A stretch of 64,000 bases of DNA. It comes from Leptothrix sp. (in: b-proteobacteria). GTDB lineage: Bacteria; Pseudomonadota; Gammaproteobacteria; Burkholderiales; Burkholderiaceae_C. The notes under the pieces are model-generated. The model searched no databases. It had not been told where the DNA came from and saw nothing but the letters and a program-made list of their open reading frames with translations. The translations under genes and the position numbers were made by a program. Of this stretch, positions 53,780 to 62,059 are shown one piece after another; within the stretch, counting starts at the first letter, position 1, and each line of letters starts with the position of its first letter. The DNA is taken from positions 1 through 64,000 of the forward strand of contig PNKV01000017.1 in assembly GCA_013822685.1 (NCBI GenBank), in the 5' to 3' direction.

Positions 53780-55792
53780 CTAACTCATCAGGGCCGCCAC
53801 CTTGGCCAGCAGATCGGCCTTGGAGAAAGGCTTGTCCAGGCTGTCGCTGCGTGAGTCACGCAGAAACTTCTGCGCATCCAGCGAGAGCGTGTCGCCCGTG
53901 ACGAACAGCATGCGGCGCGACAGGCTGGGGTGCCTTTGCGAAAGCTCCCGCCACAGGGCCGAACCATCCATGTCGGGCATGCGCAGGTCGGACACCACGG
54001 CGTCAAAGCGGGCCATGTCCAGCAACTCCAGCGCCACCGCGCCCGACTCGGCGGTGGCCACTTCGTAGCCCGCCCCTTCCAGCATGTCGCGCATCAAGGA
54101 GGTCAACTCGGGCTCGTCGTCGACCACCAGGATGCGGGCCAGCATGGGCTCGTCTTCCAGCTCGGCCAAGGGCGCGGGAATGGTGTCTTCGGCCGGCAGG
54201 GCGCACATGGGCAGCACCAGGCGGAAGCTGGCGCCGCGCAGGCCGTCCAGGCTGCTGTCCACGTCCACCGATTCCAGCAGCAGGTCACCACCGTGTTCAC
54301 GTGCCAGGGCCCGCGACACGGCGAGGCCCATGCCGGTGCCCATGCCATCCGGCTTGGTCGTGAAGAAGGGCTCGAACACGCGGCCATGCAACTCGGGCTT
54401 CACGCCTTGCCCACTGTCGCGCACGCGCAGCCAGACACCCGGCTGGCCCGGCGCCGACGCCACCCCCGTCTGCACACTGACGCGGCGCGGGCCGTCCAGG
54501 CTGGCGAGTGCCTGCTGTGCATTGACCAGCAGGTTCAGGATCACCTGGCCGATCTGGTCGCCATCGGCCAGCACCTCGGGCAAGGTCGGGTCCAGCTGCA
54601 GTTGCAGCTCAATGCCATGGCTGCGGTAGCCGTAGTGCAGCATGTCGGTGGCCGCCTGGACCATCTCGTTCAGGCCCACGTTGTGGCGCTGTGAAGGCCG
54701 GCTGCGCGCCATGTTCAAGAAGGTGCGCACGATGCGGCCACAACGCTCGGCCGCCTCGCGGATGCGCTGCACATCGGCCTTCAGGTCAGGCGACTCGCAT
54801 TTCTCTTCGAGCAGGCTGGCGCGGCCCATCACGATGGCCAGGGGGTTGTTCAGCTCGTGGGCCACGCCGGCCAGCAGGCTGCCCATGGCGGTGAGCTTCT
54901 CGCTTTGCCGCAAGGCTTCGCGCTGGCGTTCAATCTGCTCGGCGGCGTTGTGGCGCTCGGTCAGGTCCACCATCGAGGCCGTGTAAAAGATCGAGTCGTG
55001 CACGCTGGTGCGCCACAGCACCATCTCAATCGGGAACTCGCTGCCGTCAGCGCGCAGGGCATGCATCTCCATGCGCTTGCCCAGGATGCGGGCTTCACCA
55101 CCGCCGTCCATGCGCTGCATGCCGGCTTCGTGGGCCGCGCGAAAGCGTTCGGGCATCACGATCTCGCTGACCGGGCGGCCCAGCACATCGGCGCGCGTGC
55201 GGCCAAACATCGCCTCGGCCGACGGGTTGAACTCAACGATCAAGCCCTTGGCATCGGTCGAGATCAGGGCGGCCAGGGCGTGGTCCACGATGGCGGACTT
55301 GAGCGCCTCGCTGGCCTGCAGCTCCTGCAGCTTGTCGGCCAGCTCCAGCTCGCGCTGCTTGAGCTCGGTCAGGTCATGGCGGAACACGGCCACCGATTGC
55401 ACGATGCCGCCCACCGGGGCGAAAGGCACCATGGATTCCTTCAGGAAGCGCCAGCCTTGGCCAGGGCCACCCAGCCATCCGCTCCAACGCAGGGTTTCGC
55501 CCGCGAACAGGCGCTCGCTCAAGCGCGCATAGCGCTCTTCGTACAAGGCGGGGCCCAGCACGGTCGACAAATGCTGGCCCACCACCTGGTCCCATGTGCG
55601 GCCCAGGCCATCCAGCATTTCCTGGTTGGCATATTGGTAGACATGGTCGCGGCCAAAGATGCCGACCTGCGTGGTGCTGTGGTCCAGCAAGGCGCCCAGC
55701 AGCGTGGGGTCGAGTGGAAAGGCGGGCGTCGTGCCCGCTCGCTCGGATGTGACCGACCACTTGAATTCGCCGTCTTGTTCCTCGTTGCTCAT
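53780..55792 (-). CDS. Hybrid sensor histidine kinase with receiver domain
   Basis: A 670-residue cytoplasmic kinase. Two PAS domains (about residues 25-165 and 165-290; the second ends at YTASMVDLTERHN) are followed by HisKA (H-box AGVAHELNNPLAIV), HATPase (DSGQGV; GTGMGLAV) and a C-terminal receiver (VVDDEPELTSLM; phospho-acceptor in VSDLRMPDMDG). The ATG at 55792 was chosen because the PAS domain begins shortly after. It is divergent from an OmpR-type regulator, with a 108-bp gap, and they may form a phosphorelay. Signal and target unknown. Confidence 0.9.
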   Translation of the reverse strand: MSNEEQDGEFKWSVTSERAGTTPAFPLDPTLLGALLDHSTTQVGIFGRDHVYQYANQEMLDGLGRTWDQVVGQHLSTVLGPALYEERYARLSERLFAGETLRWSGWLGGPGQGWRFLKESMVPFAPVGGIVQSVAVFRHDLTELKQRELELADKLQELQASEALKSAIVDHALAALISTDAKGLIVEFNPSAEAMFGRTRADVLGRPVSEIVMPERFRAAHEAGMQRMDGGGEARILGKRMEMHALRADGSEFPIEMVLWRTSVHDSIFYTASMVDLTERHNAAEQIERQREALRQSEKLTAMGSLLAGVAHELNNPLAIVMGRASLLEEKCESPDLKADVQRIREAAERCGRIVRTFLNMARSRPSQRHNVGLNEMVQAATDMLHYGYRSHGIELQLQLDPTLPEVLADGDQIGQVILNLLVNAQQALASLDGPRRVSVQTGVASAPGQPGVWLRVRDSGQGVKPELHGRVFEPFFTTKPDGMGTGMGLAVSRALAREHGGDLLLESVDVDSSLDGLRGASFRLVLPMCALPAEDTIPAPLAELEDEPMLARILVVDDEPELTSLMRDMLEGAGYEVATAESGAVALELLDMARFDAVVSDLRMPDMDGSALWRELSQRHPSLSRRMLFVTGDTLSLDAQKFLRDSRSDSLDKPFSKADLLAKVAALMS

Positions 55793-55900
55793 GCCTGTCG
55801 CGCTCCCGGTGCATTGGCGGGCCATCCCTTGGCCAGTGCGGCATTGTGATGGATGGGCGATATCATCGCGGCCAGACAACAAAGCGGGAGACCTCAGGCC

Positions 55901-56632
55901 ATGGTGCCAGGCAACAAGACCACCCCGGTGGTGATGGTGGTGGACGACGAGCCCGAACTGCGCTCGCTCTTGAGCGAGTACTTCGAGCGTCACCAGTTCA
56001 CCGTGCGCACCGCCCCCGATGCGCTGTCGGCCCGCGCCCTGGTGGCCGAGGCCGTGCCCGATGTGGCCATCCTGGACATCAACATGCCGGGCGAAAACGG
56101 CCTGTCACTGGCGCGCTGGCTGCGCGAAACCCATCCCAACATCGGGCTGGTGATGTTGACCACGGCGGGTGATTCGGTGGACCGCATCGTGGGCCTGGAG
56201 CTGGGCGCAGACGACTACCTGCCCAAGCCCTTTGAAGTGCGCGAGCTGCTGGCGCGCGTGCGCGCGCTGGTGCGCCGCTTGCGCTCCGAGGTCACGGCCC
56301 AGCCTTCCGCGGCACCGATCACCACACAGCGCGTCCGTTTCGGCCAATGCGCGCTGGATCTGGATTCGCGCCAGCTGTTCAGCCACGACGGCGTCGAGAT
56401 CCCCGTGACCGCGTCCGAGTTCGAGCTGCTGGCGCTGTTCGCCTCGCACCCCAACCGGCCGCTGAACCGCGATCAGATCATGGAGCAGGCGCACAACCGC
56501 GGCTGGGACGTGTTCGACCGCTCCATCGATCTGCGCGTGATGCGCCTGCGCCGCAAGGTCGAGCGCAACCCCGACAAGCCCGAGGTGATCAAAACGGTGC
56601 GCAACGTGGGCTACGTCTTCATCCCTGGTTGA
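55901..56632 (+). CDS. OmpR-family response regulator
   Basis: A 243-residue regulator. The receiver domain (about residues 5-120) has VVDDEPELRSLL, the phospho-acceptor aspartate in AILDINMPGENG and lysine in DDYLPKPFEV. The winged-helix DNA-binding domain (about 145-240) contains VTASEFELLALFASHPNRPL and the recognition helix RSIDLRVMRLRRKVE. GGGAG ten bases before the ATG at 55901 supports this start. Likely partner of the divergent hybrid kinase. Confidence 0.92.
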   Translation: MVPGNKTTPVVMVVDDEPELRSLLSEYFERHQFTVRTAPDALSARALVAEAVPDVAILDINMPGENGLSLARWLRETHPNIGLVMLTTAGDSVDRIVGLELGADDYLPKPFEVRELLARVRALVRRLRSEVTAQPSAAPITTQRVRFGQCALDLDSRQLFSHDGVEIPVTASEFELLALFASHPNRPLNRDQIMEQAHNRGWDVFDRSIDLRVMRLRRKVERNPDKPEVIKTVRNVGYVFIPG

Positions 56633-56648
56633 AGGGTGGTCTGCGGCC

Positions 56649-57272
56649 TCAGAACCGCATGCCCACGCCCACGCCCAGCAACCACGGGTCCACCTTGAAC
56701 TCGCCCACCTTGGTCCCGGCGGACTTGACGTCGGTGCGGATCTGCACCTTCTTCACGTCCATGTTCAGGTACCAGTTCTTGCGGAACTCAAAGTCGACAC
56801 CCGCTTGCAAGGCCAGGCCCACGCTGTTCTTGCTCAGGCTGGGTTGCAGTGCGGCCTGCACCGCGGGGCTGAAGCTCACGCTGGAAAAGCGCGTGTAGTT
56901 CACGCCGATGCCCACGTAAGGCTTGAACTCGCGCATCTTCTCGAAGTGGTATTGCAGCGTGAGCGTGGGGGGCAGGTGCTTGAGCTTGCCGACCTCGGCG
57001 CCGCCTGAATAGATCGTCTGCCTTTGCGGGTAAGTCAGCACCAGCTCTGCTGCGATCTGCGGCGTGAAGAAGTAGGAGATATCGACTTCCGGGATGATCC
57101 TGTTGTTGATCGCCAGGTTCAGACCGGTCGAGTCCTCGTTGTCGCTTTCCAGGTCGACGGCGCGCACGCGCACCAGCCAGGGCGATTCTTCGGCCTGCGC
57201 CACAACAGGCAGGGCAGTGGCGCTTGCCAAAGCCAACAGCACGACGGCGCATTGAGTTTTCTTTGTTCTCAT
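56649..57272 (-). CDS. ompW: OmpW-family outer-membrane protein
   Basis: A 207-residue eight-strand barrel protein with a signal peptide (about residues 1-28, ending VVAQAE). Typical OmpW features are VRVRAVDLE near the start of the mature part, ISYFFTPQIAAELVLTYPQ, YVGIGVNYTRF and a C-terminal phenylalanine in GVGMRF. OmpW proteins form narrow hydrophobic channels. AGGAAAGAG precedes the ATG. It converges with the response regulator (16-bp gap). Confidence 0.9.
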   Translation of the reverse strand: MRTKKTQCAVVLLALASATALPVVAQAEESPWLVRVRAVDLESDNEDSTGLNLAINNRIIPEVDISYFFTPQIAAELVLTYPQRQTIYSGGAEVGKLKHLPPTLTLQYHFEKMREFKPYVGIGVNYTRFSSVSFSPAVQAALQPSLSKNSVGLALQAGVDFEFRKNWYLNMDVKKVQIRTDVKSAGTKVGEFKVDPWLLGVGVGMRF

Positions 57273-57353
57273 GGTCTCTTTCCTAACGATGACGAGGGCG
57301 AATTCCTCAAGCGGAATTTCACTGCAGTCAGCGGCGGACCATGTTGCGATGCG

Positions 57354-58958
57354 TCAAGCTTTGGACGACGCACCACCCGCCAGATAAGGGGGTGGGCGCA
57401 GACCAAAATGCCCCTGCAGCATGGCCTCGGCTGTTTCGAGCGCCCCTTCCACCCAGCCTTGGCCGTGCGAATAGGCTTCCCCGCAGATGAACACCGGCAC
57501 GTCATGCACGGGCTTGAGGATGCGGTGGGCCACGTTATAACTCTCGACATGCTGCGGCCAAAAGTTGGCACCGCCGCCAAAAGGGTCTTCTCCCCAATCG
57601 CGGAAAGCTGCGGCATAAGGCTGCAAATCGGGGTGGTCTTCCAGGCCATGGATCGCCAGCAACTGGCGGTGCGCCTCTTGCACCATCAACTCGGGCGCGG
57701 GGTGCTGCATCCACTCCTGCTCGGGCCAGGGCATGTCGCCGGCCAAGGTCTTGTTCTGGAACTTGGCGGGGTGGGCGATCAGGTCGTACCAGTAGTCCAG
57801 GTCCAGGCCATCGTTGTAGATGAGGATGGCGCCAGCGGGGGTGTCATCGCCCACCGGCCAGTAGTAGCACTGGCGGATCGGCAGGTCGGTGACCGACTGG
57901 CCTTGGGTGATGCCCAGCTTCTCCCACCAACGCTCGCGGTAGCAAAGCGCCAGTTTGAACAAGGGGATGGGTGTGACTGACTTGATCAGGCGGTGCACTT
58001 CGTGTTGGTCGGCGACCAGCACCGCGCCGGTCTGGGCCAGCAGCTCCAGTGAGCGGCGCGGCATGGCCAGGATCAGTTGGCGCGCATACAGGGTTTCGCG
58101 GTGGCCATCAAAGTCCATGTGCATCTCGATCAGCTTGCCTTCGCCTTCGTGCTCGACATGGTCGAAGCTGATCAGGCGGTGCTTCAAATGCACCTGGCCA
58201 CCGGCTTCTTCGAACTTGCCGCGCAAGGTCAGGGGCAGCGATTCGTAGCCGTCCTGAAGGCGCTTGTATTCAATGGCCGCGCCATAGTCGGCCAGATTCC
58301 ACGGGAAGCCATCGGCCGCGTTCCAGGTGAAGAAGATGCTGTCGTAGCCGCTGGTGTCTTCGGCGAACTGGAAGGCCTCGTGGCTCACCGAGCGGTTGAA
58401 CACGTAGCGCATAGGCAAGTCGCGCAGGAAGTGGCCTTCGTACTGGCCGGTGCGCGCGAGCTTCTCCCAGGGCACGGTCTTCAGGTCCACATGGGGCTGG
58501 CCCATCACCTGCTGCAAGAAGTTCTGGGCGGCCATGGCGGTGAATCCACCTTGGATGCCCTCGCGCTCGGCCTGGGTCAGCACATAGGGGATTTTGTCGG
58601 GGTCGGCCAGGTCGGCGGTGCGCAGGCGGTGGCCGCGCAGGTAGGCCATGTTCTGGTTTTGGCCCACCGGGAAGGGCTCGGTGGACAGGTTCAGGTAAGG
58701 CACCAGGGACATCACCAGTTGTTGGCCCGTGGTGAAGCGCATGCCGCCCAGCTCGATGCGCGCCTTGGGCATGCCGGGTGGCGTGACCGACAACAGGCGC
58801 CCGCCCACGCGGTCACTGCACTCGAACAGCGACACCGTCTTGGCTTGGCTTGGCGAAGGGGTGGTCAACAAGCGCCAGCCGCTGTACAGGCCGGACACGC
58901 CGCCCCCTACGATGGCCACATCCAACACGGTGGTGTGCGAAGCGCTGGGCTGCGTCAT
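57354..58958 (-). CDS. Flavin-containing monoamine oxidase family protein
   Basis: A 534-residue FAD-dependent amine oxidase. The N-terminal VAIVGGGVSGLYSGWRLL nucleotide motif and DRVGGRLLSV are typical. The C-terminal part has the FICGEAYSHGQGWVEGALETAE flavin region split across the family motif (FICGEAYSHGQGW, then VEGALETAEAML). No signal peptide. It could oxidise amines, amino acids or tryptophan-like compounds; its place 12 kb from the spu operon does not prove a polyamine role. GGGAG nine bases ahead supports the ATG. Confidence 0.87.
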   Translation of the reverse strand: MTQPSASHTTVLDVAIVGGGVSGLYSGWRLLTTPSPSQAKTVSLFECSDRVGGRLLSVTPPGMPKARIELGGMRFTTGQQLVMSLVPYLNLSTEPFPVGQNQNMAYLRGHRLRTADLADPDKIPYVLTQAEREGIQGGFTAMAAQNFLQQVMGQPHVDLKTVPWEKLARTGQYEGHFLRDLPMRYVFNRSVSHEAFQFAEDTSGYDSIFFTWNAADGFPWNLADYGAAIEYKRLQDGYESLPLTLRGKFEEAGGQVHLKHRLISFDHVEHEGEGKLIEMHMDFDGHRETLYARQLILAMPRRSLELLAQTGAVLVADQHEVHRLIKSVTPIPLFKLALCYRERWWEKLGITQGQSVTDLPIRQCYYWPVGDDTPAGAILIYNDGLDLDYWYDLIAHPAKFQNKTLAGDMPWPEQEWMQHPAPELMVQEAHRQLLAIHGLEDHPDLQPYAAAFRDWGEDPFGGGANFWPQHVESYNVAHRILKPVHDVPVFICGEAYSHGQGWVEGALETAEAMLQGHFGLRPPPYLAGGASSKA

Positions 58959-59059
58959 GGCTTGAACTCCCGGTGATTTGTCTTGAAATTCTGGCAGCCA
59001 CCACGGCCGGCAACGCGGTAATTTCAGGCACCTTTCACCGCCATCTCCAGGGAGCCCCC

Positions 59060-60826
59060 ATGCAAACCACCGTCGCGCAACTGCTGTTGGATTACTTGAA
59101 AGCCGAACGCGTCACCAAGGTCTTCGGCATACCCGGCGGGGCGCTGGTCTGGCTGATGAACGAGTTGAAGCTCAGGCAGGACATCGACTACGTGATCTGC
59201 CGGCACGAAACCGGTGCGGCCTACATGGCCGATGGTTACGCGCGGGCGGGCGGGGGGCTGGGTGTGGTGATGACGACCTCGGGCCCAGGCGCCACCAACG
59301 CCGTGACGGGGGCGATGAACGCCCAGGCCGCCAACTCGTCGATGCTGGTGGTCACCGGCGAGGTGCCCGAGAAGTACTTTGGCCAGGGCTACCTGCAAGA
59401 GGGCGCCGACGCCAAGCTGGACATCACCAGCATCTTCCGCAACTCGGTGCAGTCCAGCGACATGGTCTCCAACCAGAGCAACTTCCAGACGCTGTTCCAG
59501 CAAGCGCTGCGCAATGCTTGCTCGCTGCCACGGCGGGCCGCGCACATCAGCCTGCCCAACGACGTGGCGGGCACGCCTTTGAGCAGCACGCCCGCCAGCA
59601 TCCAGCCCCGCAGCTACCGCGCCGTGGCCGCCTGCACCGATGCCAAGGCGGTGGCCGCCACCCTGCGCGAGTTGATCGAGGCCGATCGCCCCCTGCTGTT
59701 CCTGGGCAACGGCTGCCGGGAAGCGCTGGCCGATCCTCAACGCCTGGCCGCTTTCACCCATTTTGTGGAGCGCTTCGGCATCCCCGTGATGACCACGCCC
59801 AATGCCAAGGGCATCTTCCCGGAAACGCACGCCTGGTCGCTGCGCAACTACGGCATGTGCGGCTCGGCCTGGACGCAGCTGTACATAAAGCCGCCCACCG
59901 ACCCCGACCACATGGACATCTTGGTCGTGATGGGTTCGACGCTGGGCGAGCTGGCAACCTCGGTCGTGGCCTCGGACCTGTACAGCCGCACCCTGAGCCC
60001 ACGCAAGCACTTTGTGCAGATCGACCTGGACGCCAGCGTGATCGGCCGCGACTTCCCCATCACGCGCGGTGTTGTGGCCGAGCTGGGCGCCACGCTGGAC
60101 GAGCTGTGCGAGCAGGCGGCGTGCCACACGCCGGATGAACACCGCGTTGAGCAGCGCCGAGCGGCCATCGCCCAGATCAAACACGCCCAGGCCCCCTGGG
60201 CCGACCCGGCAGGCCGCGATGCCACCAGCGGACCGGTGCACCCCGCCGCGATGATGCGCGTCATCAATGAGGCTTTGACAGACGGCCAGATCTTCATCGA
60301 CGCCGGCAACTGCGTGGGCTGGTCGCTCAACAACCTGGTGGTCGACCCGCCCTTGCGCTACCAGAGCGCGCTGGCCATGGGCCCCATGGGCTTCGCCGTG
60401 GCCGCCGTGATTGGCGCCAAGCTGGCCGCGCCCGAGCAGCCCTGCCTGGCCATCGTGGGCGACGGCGCCTTCATGATGCACGGCGCCGAGATTTCAACCG
60501 CGGCGCAAAACGGCGTGGGCGCGATCTGGGTCGTCCTCAATGACAACGACCTGGCGATGGTTAGCCAGGGCATGGCCCAACTGCTGCCGCCCGCCGCGGC
60601 CTGGACCGATTACTACCAGCTGGGCCGGCCCGACCTGGTCAAGTTCGCCGAGGGGCTGGGCGCACAGGCGGTGGCGATTGGCCCGGACCAAGGTCCAAGC
60701 GCTCTGGCCGAGGCCCTTGCAAATGCGCTAGCATCTGCGCAGTCCAACCGACGACCGCAGGTCATCGTGGTCCACATCGACACGAAGCCCGCCCCACCGT
60801 ATGGTTGGCCCAAGTTGACGACCTAG
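59060..60826 (+). CDS. Acetolactate synthase-like TPP enzyme
   Basis: A 588-residue thiamine-diphosphate enzyme of the acetolactate-synthase family. It has the catalytic glutamate in CRHETGAAYMADGYAR (about residue 51), the middle FAD-like domain, and the TPP/Mg motif in VGDGAFMMHGAEISTA with VVLNDND. Start at 59060 with CAGGGAG ahead of it; earlier in-frame starts overlap the amine oxidase and lack homology. No regulatory subunit (ilvN) follows; a geranylgeranyl-reductase-like flavoprotein starts 18 bp after the stop. It may be a catabolic or secondary acyloin synthase rather than the branched-chain housekeeping enzyme. Confidence 0.85.
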   Translation: MQTTVAQLLLDYLKAERVTKVFGIPGGALVWLMNELKLRQDIDYVICRHETGAAYMADGYARAGGGLGVVMTTSGPGATNAVTGAMNAQAANSSMLVVTGEVPEKYFGQGYLQEGADAKLDITSIFRNSVQSSDMVSNQSNFQTLFQQALRNACSLPRRAAHISLPNDVAGTPLSSTPASIQPRSYRAVAACTDAKAVAATLRELIEADRPLLFLGNGCREALADPQRLAAFTHFVERFGIPVMTTPNAKGIFPETHAWSLRNYGMCGSAWTQLYIKPPTDPDHMDILVVMGSTLGELATSVVASDLYSRTLSPRKHFVQIDLDASVIGRDFPITRGVVAELGATLDELCEQAACHTPDEHRVEQRRAAIAQIKHAQAPWADPAGRDATSGPVHPAAMMRVINEALTDGQIFIDAGNCVGWSLNNLVVDPPLRYQSALAMGPMGFAVAAVIGAKLAAPEQPCLAIVGDGAFMMHGAEISTAAQNGVGAIWVVLNDNDLAMVSQGMAQLLPPAAAWTDYYQLGRPDLVKFAEGLGAQAVAIGPDQGPSALAEALANALASAQSNRRPQVIVVHIDTKPAPPYGWPKLTT

Positions 60827-60844
60827 CAGTATCGAGTCTTGACT

Positions 60845-62059
60845 ATGCATGATGTGATTGTGGTGGGCGCCCGGTGCGCCGGCGCGGCAACGGCTTTGCT
60901 GCTGGCGCGCCAGGGACACAAGGTCCTGATCATCGACCAGGACCGGTTTCCCAGTGACATGCGCTTGTCCACCCACCTGGTGTGGCACGCGGGGGCCGAC
61001 CTGCTGCAAAAGTGGGGCGTGCTTGAAGCCGTGCGCGCCTCGCGGTGCCCGGCCCTGACCGAGTTCTCGCTCGACCTGGGCGAGTTGGTGCTCAAGGGCA
61101 CGCCGCCCGATGCCCAGGTGGGCGCGGCCTTTGCGCCCAAGCGCATCGTGCTCGACCAGATTCTGCTGGACGCGGCCGTGGCCGCTGGCGCCGAGTTGCG
61201 CGAAGGCGTGCTGTTGGACGACGTGCTGCGCGAAGGCGACCGCGTGGTCGGCATCAGCGCCAAGAACCCCGACGGCAGCGTGATGACCGAGCAAGCGCGC
61301 TGGGTCGTGGGCGCCGATGGCAGGCACTCGCGCGTGGCCCGCTCGGTGGGCAGCACCGCGTACCACGAGTTCCCCAAAGAGCAAGGCTCGCTCAACACCT
61401 TCGCCTACTTCAGTGGCGTGTCGCTGAAGGGCGTGGAGTTCATCTCGCGCCCCGAGCGCATGGCCTACGCCTGGGCCACCAACGACGACCAGGTGCTGGC
61501 CGGCATCATCCTGCCCGGCCACTCGCCCCGGGTGGCCCGCCAGGACACCGAAGCCCACTTCTTTGCCGAACTGGAGGCCATGAGCCCCGACCTGGCGGGC
61601 CGCCTGCGCGCCGGCAAGCGCGAAGAAGACTGGATCAGCACCGGCGTGGGCACCTTCTGCCGCCAGCCGGTGGGCCCGGGCTGGAGCCTGGTCGGCGACG
61701 CCGGCCTGACGGTCGACCCCATCACCGCCGCCGGCATCACCAATGCCCTGCGCGATGCCGACCTGCTGTCCGAGTTGCTTCACCAAGGCCTGTCGGGCCA
61801 AGTCGATCTGGATGACACCATGGCGACCTACACCGCCCGGCGCGACGCGGTCTCGGTGCCCTTGCACCTGTTCTCGCAAGACATGGCCCGCCTGGCGCCG
61901 CCCACCGATGAAGTCATCCAGCTGTTCACCGGCCTGGCGCACAACCAGGCCCAGGCTGACCGCTACTTTGGCGTGTTCGGCCAGACGGTGTCACCGGCTA
62001 ATTTCTTCAGCCCCGACAATATGCGGGCGATCGCCGAACAGGCCGCAATCAGCGCTTGA
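60845..62059 (+). CDS. FAD-dependent oxidoreductase, geranylgeranyl-reductase/halogenase-like
   Basis: A 404-residue flavoprotein of the p-hydroxybenzoate-hydroxylase superfamily. The FAD motif is VVGARCAGAATALLLA (residues 6-21; the middle glycine of GxGxxG is Arg, as in the GG-reductase group). The second motif VVGADGRHS and the third GDAGLTVDPITAAG are intact. It follows the TPP enzyme by 18 bp, probably one transcript. The ATG at 60845 has an in-frame TTG two codons upstream. Whether it is a reductase, monooxygenase or halogenase is not decided. Its end overlaps the convergent AAA/TPR gene by 11 bp. Confidence 0.82.
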   Translation: MHDVIVVGARCAGAATALLLARQGHKVLIIDQDRFPSDMRLSTHLVWHAGADLLQKWGVLEAVRASRCPALTEFSLDLGELVLKGTPPDAQVGAAFAPKRIVLDQILLDAAVAAGAELREGVLLDDVLREGDRVVGISAKNPDGSVMTEQARWVVGADGRHSRVARSVGSTAYHEFPKEQGSLNTFAYFSGVSLKGVEFISRPERMAYAWATNDDQVLAGIILPGHSPRVARQDTEAHFFAELEAMSPDLAGRLRAGKREEDWISTGVGTFCRQPVGPGWSLVGDAGLTVDPITAAGITNALRDADLLSELLHQGLSGQVDLDDTMATYTARRDAVSVPLHLFSQDMARLAPPTDEVIQLFTGLAHNQAQADRYFGVFGQTVSPANFFSPDNMRAIAEQAAISA

